Source: an uncultured Pseudomonadales bacterium
Lineage (GTDB): Bacteria > Pseudomonadota > Gammaproteobacteria > Pseudomonadales > Azotimanducaceae
DNA length: 64,000 nucleotides
Assembly: GCA_958296165.1 (NCBI GenBank)
Contig: OY282447.1
Coordinates: 1,116,001 to 1,180,000, forward strand
Direction of reading: 5' to 3'
Shown: positions 61,001 through 64,000 of the stretch, piece by piece
Layout: each line of letters starts with the position of its first letter
Position numbering within the stretch: position 1 is the first letter of the stretch
Notes under the pieces: generated by a model
Database searches by the model: none
The model's input: only the letters and a program-made list of their open reading frames with translations
What the model was told of the DNA's origin: nothing
Program-made: the position numbers and the translations under genes

Positions 61001-61768
61001 GGATGGCATTGGCTCAACGATCTGGCCGCTGTCGTCGGCTCTCTCGAGATGACGATAGAGGGCTAGCTGACTTGGCGTGACGAATACCCGCAGTGAATGC
61101 TCGCTGCTGCGCTGCCGGTGCAGACTAGCATCGAGAAAGCGACCAAGTTCTCGATCGCTGGGCAGGCGCAAATCGTGGCCTCCTTCCCGAACGAGGGCGG
61201 AATGAAGCGCTTTCACCGTCGATAGCGGGCTCGCCATCAAGTCTTCGTAGGATAGGAACAGCCGCGACAACCCAGAAGAAGCTTCAAGCGCACGAGCGTT
61301 GTATACTTCCCACAAGGCAAGGGCCACATCAATGCCGATGCCGTTGCTGGCCTGCATTGAGCGAGCTGTTTCCAAAGGGTTGCGAACAACATGCAAGCAG
61401 AGCGGCGTCTCCAGCGCCGACTTCCAGATCGGCAGAAGAACGCAAAGACGAGGCTCTTCGAGGAACCAAGGATTGTGGGCATTCATGCGCACCACGATGT
61501 CGGCGACTACCGCCAGCTGCTCGGCGGACACAGACTTCAGCAGGGATTCGGCGTCCAATCGCGACACACAATCCCAGTCGCAGCCGGCTTGGCGCAAGAC
61601 AGCATCGTTGACATCTTGTACGTCGCGCCGCTCCCAGAGCCCCTTCGGCTTCGCTCGGTTGGTGCCCGTGCTCGTGCCCCCGGTGCCGCTGTAAAGGCCC
61701 ATCAAGTTGAGCACACGCGCCACGACCGCGGCACCCGAACAATGTGTTCCGAGAGTGATTACTTGCAT
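58097..61768 (-). CDS. Giant sulfotransferase-like/GT2/GT4 fusion, 1223 residues
   Basis: Paralogue of the 1531-residue protein; the N-terminus (MQVITLGTHCSGAAVVARVL, then GLWERRDVQDVNDAVLRQAG) aligns with it. Its phosphosulfate loop is changed (HCSGAA instead of HRSGTS). After a helical linker, residues about 545-800 form a GT2 transferase (DIVVCVHNALKDTQRCLASV, VVNDGSDDDT, VVLLNSDTIVP, the ED-D region GYGEEDDYCLRARSVG). Residues about 850-1223 form a GT4-like unit (KVLFLLPVRGGGGGSHSVIQ, VFRVAASLDHSVYYPDDERP, FGRTGLEAMACGCATVLPAA). It probably adds two different sugars to the same glycan. The ATG is at 61768. Confidence 0.87.
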   Translation of the reverse strand: MQVITLGTHCSGAAVVARVLNLMGLYSGTGGTSTGTNRAKPKGLWERRDVQDVNDAVLRQAGCDWDCVSRLDAESLLKSVSAEQLAVVADIVVRMNAHNPWFLEEPRLCVLLPIWKSALETPLCLHVVRNPLETARSMQASNGIGIDVALALWEVYNARALEASSGLSRLFLSYEDLMASPLSTVKALHSALVREGGHDLRLPSDRELGRFLDASLHRQRSSEHSLRVFVTPSQLALYRHLERADDSGQIVEPMPSEAALDTLRRYEHGLDGELRLQHEGSVVKYTRRGPRPKTSGKRDGEASQHGGEIQHYIKRLEIELKVRRARLAGEKELASHVRNGVEALLRSRRWRVGHMLVSLLSLSFLRPSDSIASEMLRRIVVKQETRLDATRQLGASAERSARDLSRYLHHQTQTTVQPARFRVEHGDRLVQTLIDCTLATTRFYADVVNTIAYFDDLEEVAGLLQNSIRWRLGHFLLSLPQRLLLRPSPATASDSITAWLGEYRESHSSLNALLAPVEPSPPSPAASRTEVDPALGFVSTSVDIVVCVHNALKDTQRCLASVLAKSTVDHRLIVVNDGSDDDTTMALQALTAKCDVATLIETHVPLGYTHAANTGLRASTAPFVVLLNSDTIVPRLWLEDMLECMFSDDRVGIVGPLSNAASWQSVPERSDSEGRWTINQLPTGHTVDEFGELIHLWSVRRFPHVDFVNGFCLMIRREVIDHIGHLDEVAFPSGYGEEDDYCLRARSVGFKLAIADHSFIYHAKSRSFGTEARTKLVLQGAAALRRKHGRETIERSIQRLKKSDHLEPIRAALRSYLEADSVSSSHCEGMWRIETNIVAGWKVLFLLPVRGGGGGSHSVIQEVMGMRSLGVDAKVATRARYAEEFSSIYGDEMLGGDWTVFYDTEDDLHDKAAAFDIVVGTTWMSVALLAPIATRWPSKLYVYYVQDYEPWFYEPGTELRDGAAQSYVLLPNITLMAKTDWICRTVRERHGVEVFRVAASLDHSVYYPDDERPRDGRTTVAAMVRPSTPRRAPLRTLRVLRRIVEQSVRPVQIVFFGCESQDLRNHVEREAPNFKLDFPFENRGVLTRREVADVLRSADIFVDFSNYQAFGRTGLEAMACGCATVLPAAGGVYEYAVDGDNARIVDTQSIDEMTSAVEDLINDSALRDRMRRRGLQTARRYGTLRAALSELSVFRLAKSLAARGERRNTLRPESYRRVMHVQP

Positions 61769-61856
61769 GCCAACCCCTTAACCTCTCCAGCCTGGGCATA
61801 TCACCACTAGTGCCACTGGCACAGTACCGTCAGCGCGACAGCGTAGCTTTTCGATC

Positions 61857-62699
61857 ATGGATCTCACCAACTACGACTTCATCGACTTCGGCTCATCGAA
61901 GGGCGGATGCATCGACTTCGCAAAGGCCCATCTTGGTGGCAAGAACGGCTTAGGCATCGACAAGGACCCCCGCAAAGTAGAACGACTGCGCGAGCTCGGC
62001 TACGACTGCATAGAGGCCGACATCACCGAGCTTAATCTTCCTCGCGAATGCGTGCGCTTCGTCACCATGAGCCACTTTCTAGAGCACCTGCCCAACCTAG
62101 ACGCTGTGTACCGTACATTGAAGAGTGCAGCAGATGCGGCCTCGGACTTCCTCTTCATACAAGGTCCCTACTTCGATGCCGACGAATACCTCGCTACCCA
62201 CGGACTGAAGTTCTACTGGTCGGACTGGCACGGCCATCCGTGCCGCCTGACCAGCACCCAACTAGCGAGCATACTGGACAGCCTGATGCTGCGCGAATAC
62301 GTCGTCATGGCCCGTCAACCTATTCTGGACTCCGACCATTCCTGCATTCACCCCGTGAGTTCGCCGCGAAACCAGCACCACTACATACCCGGCACGCATC
62401 CGCGAAAGCCGTTTCGGACCTTCGAACGTCCCCTTTACAAGGAGATGGTGTGCCTCGTCCGGCTACAGCCACTGAGCGACTGGTCCGTCCTTGTCCAAGC
62501 GCACGGGAGTGTAGACTGCATTGGTGGCACTTTGCCTGGAACGAAGGGGTCGAGTGGCGGGGCACAGACCGAAGGAGGTCAGACCGGCGATGATCGACAA
62601 AAGGGCTGGCGAGTTCGGCACTCCGTCAACTGCCTTCTGGGTCTAAGTAAGGGCCTATGCTTACGGTTTCTGAACCGCGTTCAGACAACACGGCATTGA
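61857..62699 (+). CDS. Class I SAM-dependent methyltransferase
   Basis: Up to 280 residues from ATG 61857. Motif I is IDFGSSKGGCIDFAKAHLGG, followed by GLGIDKDPRKVERLRELGYD, IEADITEL and MSHFLEHLPNLDAVYRTLKS. The enzyme-like part ends near residue 210 (LYKEMVCLVRLQPL). The remaining ~65 residues are Gly/Thr/Gln rich, look non-coding, and overlap the convergent membrane-protein gene by 74 bases. The real stop may thus be earlier, with a small indel in the 3' end. It is divergent from the giant glycosyltransferase and likely belongs to the same locus. Confidence 0.75.
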   Translation: MDLTNYDFIDFGSSKGGCIDFAKAHLGGKNGLGIDKDPRKVERLRELGYDCIEADITELNLPRECVRFVTMSHFLEHLPNLDAVYRTLKSAADAASDFLFIQGPYFDADEYLATHGLKFYWSDWHGHPCRLTSTQLASILDSLMLREYVVMARQPILDSDHSCIHPVSSPRNQHHYIPGTHPRKPFRTFERPLYKEMVCLVRLQPLSDWSVLVQAHGSVDCIGGTLPGTKGSSGGAQTEGGQTGDDRQKGWRVRHSVNCLLGLSKGLCLRFLNRVQTTRH

Positions 62700-63273
62700 A
62701 GGGATCGATGTAAGCGCCGATGTACCAGATTTCAACATGCGCTCGGTCGGGGCCGTCGTCGGGGTCGATGTACTCGCCAACGCGTCGGGGGGCCGCATGC
62801 GTCCGGTCCGAGGCGTCGTTGGGGTCGATGTACTCGCCAACGCGTCGGGGGGCCGCATGCGTCCGGTCCGAGGCGTCGTCGGGGTCGATGTACTCGCCAA
62901 TATGCCTCGTCTGCCTATCGATTGAGGCGACGACCGCCAACTCGGCATCGAGACTGGCATCCAAGTCATCCCGCTGCTTCGCCTCGTTCGTTGCCTTGCG
63001 GAACGCTAGTTCGCGTTGGTCAGCGCCTAGCACAGTTTCGTCTCGATTTGGCGTCGAGACGAGGTGGCGATGTTCTTCTTCTACTACGCCGCCCGCATAT
63101 TCAGGAGACGGAGACAGTTCCGTGTGAGCGTCTCGGCCAGACCGCTGCTGAACCACCATCAAGCCTACTGCCAGTCCTAGCGTTACGGCCGCGCCCCAAA
63201 ACAGTGGCCACTGCACGTCTCGCACCCTGATGGTGCTAGCTGTGCTTAGGGCTCCGCAGAGTAAATACCGCAT
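62626..63273 (-). CDS. Membrane-anchored protein with five GEYIDP repeats
   Basis: A 215-residue protein starting at ATG 63273 behind a clear AGGAGGG. One membrane helix (about residues 22-41, WPLFWGAAVTLGLAVGLMVV) is followed by a charged region. Five copies of [IV]G-x-Y-[IL]-DP then start at residues 125, 145, 165, 185 and 206 (IGEYIDP, VGEYIDP, VGEYIDP, IGAYIDP, IGPYLDP), an exact 20-residue period until the last. Between them lies DDASDRTHAAPRR. The cytoplasmic tail before the helix is short and basic, so the repeats should face the periplasm. I cannot name the family. Confidence 0.75.
   Translation of the reverse strand: MRYLLCGALSTASTIRVRDVQWPLFWGAAVTLGLAVGLMVVQQRSGRDAHTELSPSPEYAGGVVEEEHRHLVSTPNRDETVLGADQRELAFRKATNEAKQRDDLDASLDAELAVVASIDRQTRHIGEYIDPDDASDRTHAAPRRVGEYIDPNDASDRTHAAPRRVGEYIDPDDGPDRAHVEIWYIGAYIDPFNAVLSERGSETVSIGPYLDPEGS
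62722..62901 (-). repeat. Tandem 60-bp repeats in the GEYIDP protein gene
   Basis: Three 60-bp units encode VGEYIDPDDASDRTHAAPRR-type blocks. The first two are nearly identical at the DNA level; the third has diverged (PDDGPDRAHVEIW). Older, more diverged copies continue towards the 3' end of the gene. Confidence 0.85.
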
Positions 63274-63322
63274 AGAGCCCTCCTAGGTACACCGATGCAA
63301 GCGGAGCAACGTTGAACACGCG

Positions 63323-63691
63323 CTACAAGACATCAACGCGATAGGCAAAGCAAAAGCCGTTGTGCTTGCGCTGATCGTCTATGTAAACGCGCACTTGGCG
63401 GCCGGTGAAGAAAGCCATCTGCGCCGAATCAAGCATGCGCATGGCATTCGCCTTTGATGTCACATGGTCGCCAGAACAACTCAACGTCACCCACGGCTGG
63501 TCGGGACAGTCCAATTCTGACGGGAGCGCATCAGCGAGTTGCACCATGCAACCGCCAAACTTATCGTCAGCGCCAACCATCGTCCGACTCACGGTCGTTT
63601 GGATCCACATCGTCGCTGCCACCGACGGGATGTGTAGCGGCAGCACAACCACCACAGCGACAGCAAGGACTTTCAGCATGCTCTTGTCCAC
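63323..63691 (-). CDS. Small exported protein with cysteine pairs
   Basis: A 122-residue protein starting at GTG 63691 (six bases after GGAGGT) or at ATG 63679. A signal peptide (MLKVLAVAVVVVLPLHIPSV, cleavage near AA-TMW) precedes a mature domain. That domain has four cysteines: GGCMVQL, ELDCPDQPWVTLSC and NGFCFAYRVDVL. The pattern suggests two disulfides in the periplasm. It is followed, 50 bases on, by the GEYIDP-repeat gene, and the two may be co-transcribed. No family name can be given. Confidence 0.7.
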   Translation of the reverse strand: MDKSMLKVLAVAVVVVLPLHIPSVAATMWIQTTVSRTMVGADDKFGGCMVQLADALPSELDCPDQPWVTLSCSGDHVTSKANAMRMLDSAQMAFFTGRQVRVYIDDQRKHNGFCFAYRVDVL

Positions 63692-63775
63692 TTCGGCACC
63701 TCCAATTCCTAGGCTTAAGCCAACACAACAAACATAACACGCTTAGAGTACTATGCAAGTGCTTAAAGCTAGGGC

Positions 63776-64000
63776 ACTGGGGCCGTCCGACGACGGTCGG
63801 AACGCCGCGGAGTTCCGCAACGGACGCGAGCCGGCGGCCTGGCTGGGCCTCGTGCCGCGGCAGCGCGTAGTGGTGGTGCGCCTAGGGCTGGTGTCGAAAG
63901 CGCCCGCGCATGCGGGGACGGGGCGAGGGCCGCCCCAGCGGCGCTGCGCCAGCGAGGCCGCGAACTCGGCGATCGCCGTCGGTCCCCCGCGCACCCACCA
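63776..64000 (+). pseudogene. IS110-family transposase remnant at the window edge
   Basis: The plus strand encodes DGRNAAEFRNGREPAAWLGL then VPRQ, the conserved C-terminal (Tnp20) region of IS110-family transposases (F.NGR..AAWLGLVPRQ). The following text matches SGG.PRLG.ISK.GD only with frame changes. There is no start in the window and the rest lies beyond the edge, so it is a partial, probably decayed copy. Confidence 0.6.

Overview
The window is GC-rich bacterial chromosome, probably from a proteobacterium. NirBD/NasA nitrate assimilation, NarK, a Wzm/Wzt exporter, an NfeD/SPFH pair, a GcvR-like ACT protein and CCA-encoding tRNAs all fit this, but no marker here fixes the taxon. It has a heavy accessory load: a defence/toxin-antitoxin island, several insertion sequences (IS) in different states of decay, and a surface-polysaccharide locus.

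Region 1 (1-18089) is a defence island. A vapBC pair is followed by a plus-strand ABC-three-component (ABC-3C) cassette of effector, middle component and DUF2326 ATPase. Facing it is a long minus-strand cluster, read from 18088 down to 4320. Its order is a BPTD_3080-type restriction helicase (res), DUF4258 toxin/YgiT antitoxin, a DUF1828 protein, a ParB-like/AAA fusion with a TOPRIM partner, a beta-class adenine methyltransferase (mod), and an AAA ATPase/DUF4276 pair. Two mobile elements sit cleanly inside genes of this cluster, each with an 11-bp target duplication: an IS4-family element in the AAA ATPase and a 183-bp miniature element (MITE) in the DUF4258 gene. tRNA-Ser and tRNA-Arg lie at the island edge.

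Region 2 (18470-30212) holds a YtrA-type GntR regulator with a membrane protein and a double-glycine-leader peptide, then small exported proteins. Ordinary metabolic genes follow: YjbR, a beta-propeller hydrolase-like protein, a Tat-exported aldo/keto reductase, an alpha/beta hydrolase, exonuclease III, an MFS transporter, SPFH/NfeD and an amidohydrolase.

Region 3 (30398-40489) is a compact minus-strand nitrate-assimilation operon: nirB, nirD, nasA, a fused DmsB/DmsC-like electron-transfer subunit, narK, and a PP2C phosphatase-Ser/Thr kinase. About 570 bp covering the nirB 5' end and promoter are repeated at 42315-42882, where the copy truncates a RelE-type antitoxin gene. A potassium channel lies between the two copies.

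Region 4 (43176-63691) begins with glyS and an ACT regulator, then cysC (APS kinase), an RmlB-like dehydratase, a double zinc-ribbon/methyltransferase, two giant sulfotransferase-glycosyltransferase fusions (1531 and 1223 residues), Wzm/Wzt, another methyltransferase, and a membrane protein with a 20-residue GEYIDP repeat. Together they suggest a modified, possibly sulfated, polysaccharide exported by the ABC route. IS5-type elements and IS21/DUF4338 debris separate the halves. An IS110 remnant closes the window.

Many genes across the window are broken by single-base indels, several in short homopolymer runs. These may be sequencing errors rather than real decay, so every 'pseudogene' call resting only on such an indel is provisional.
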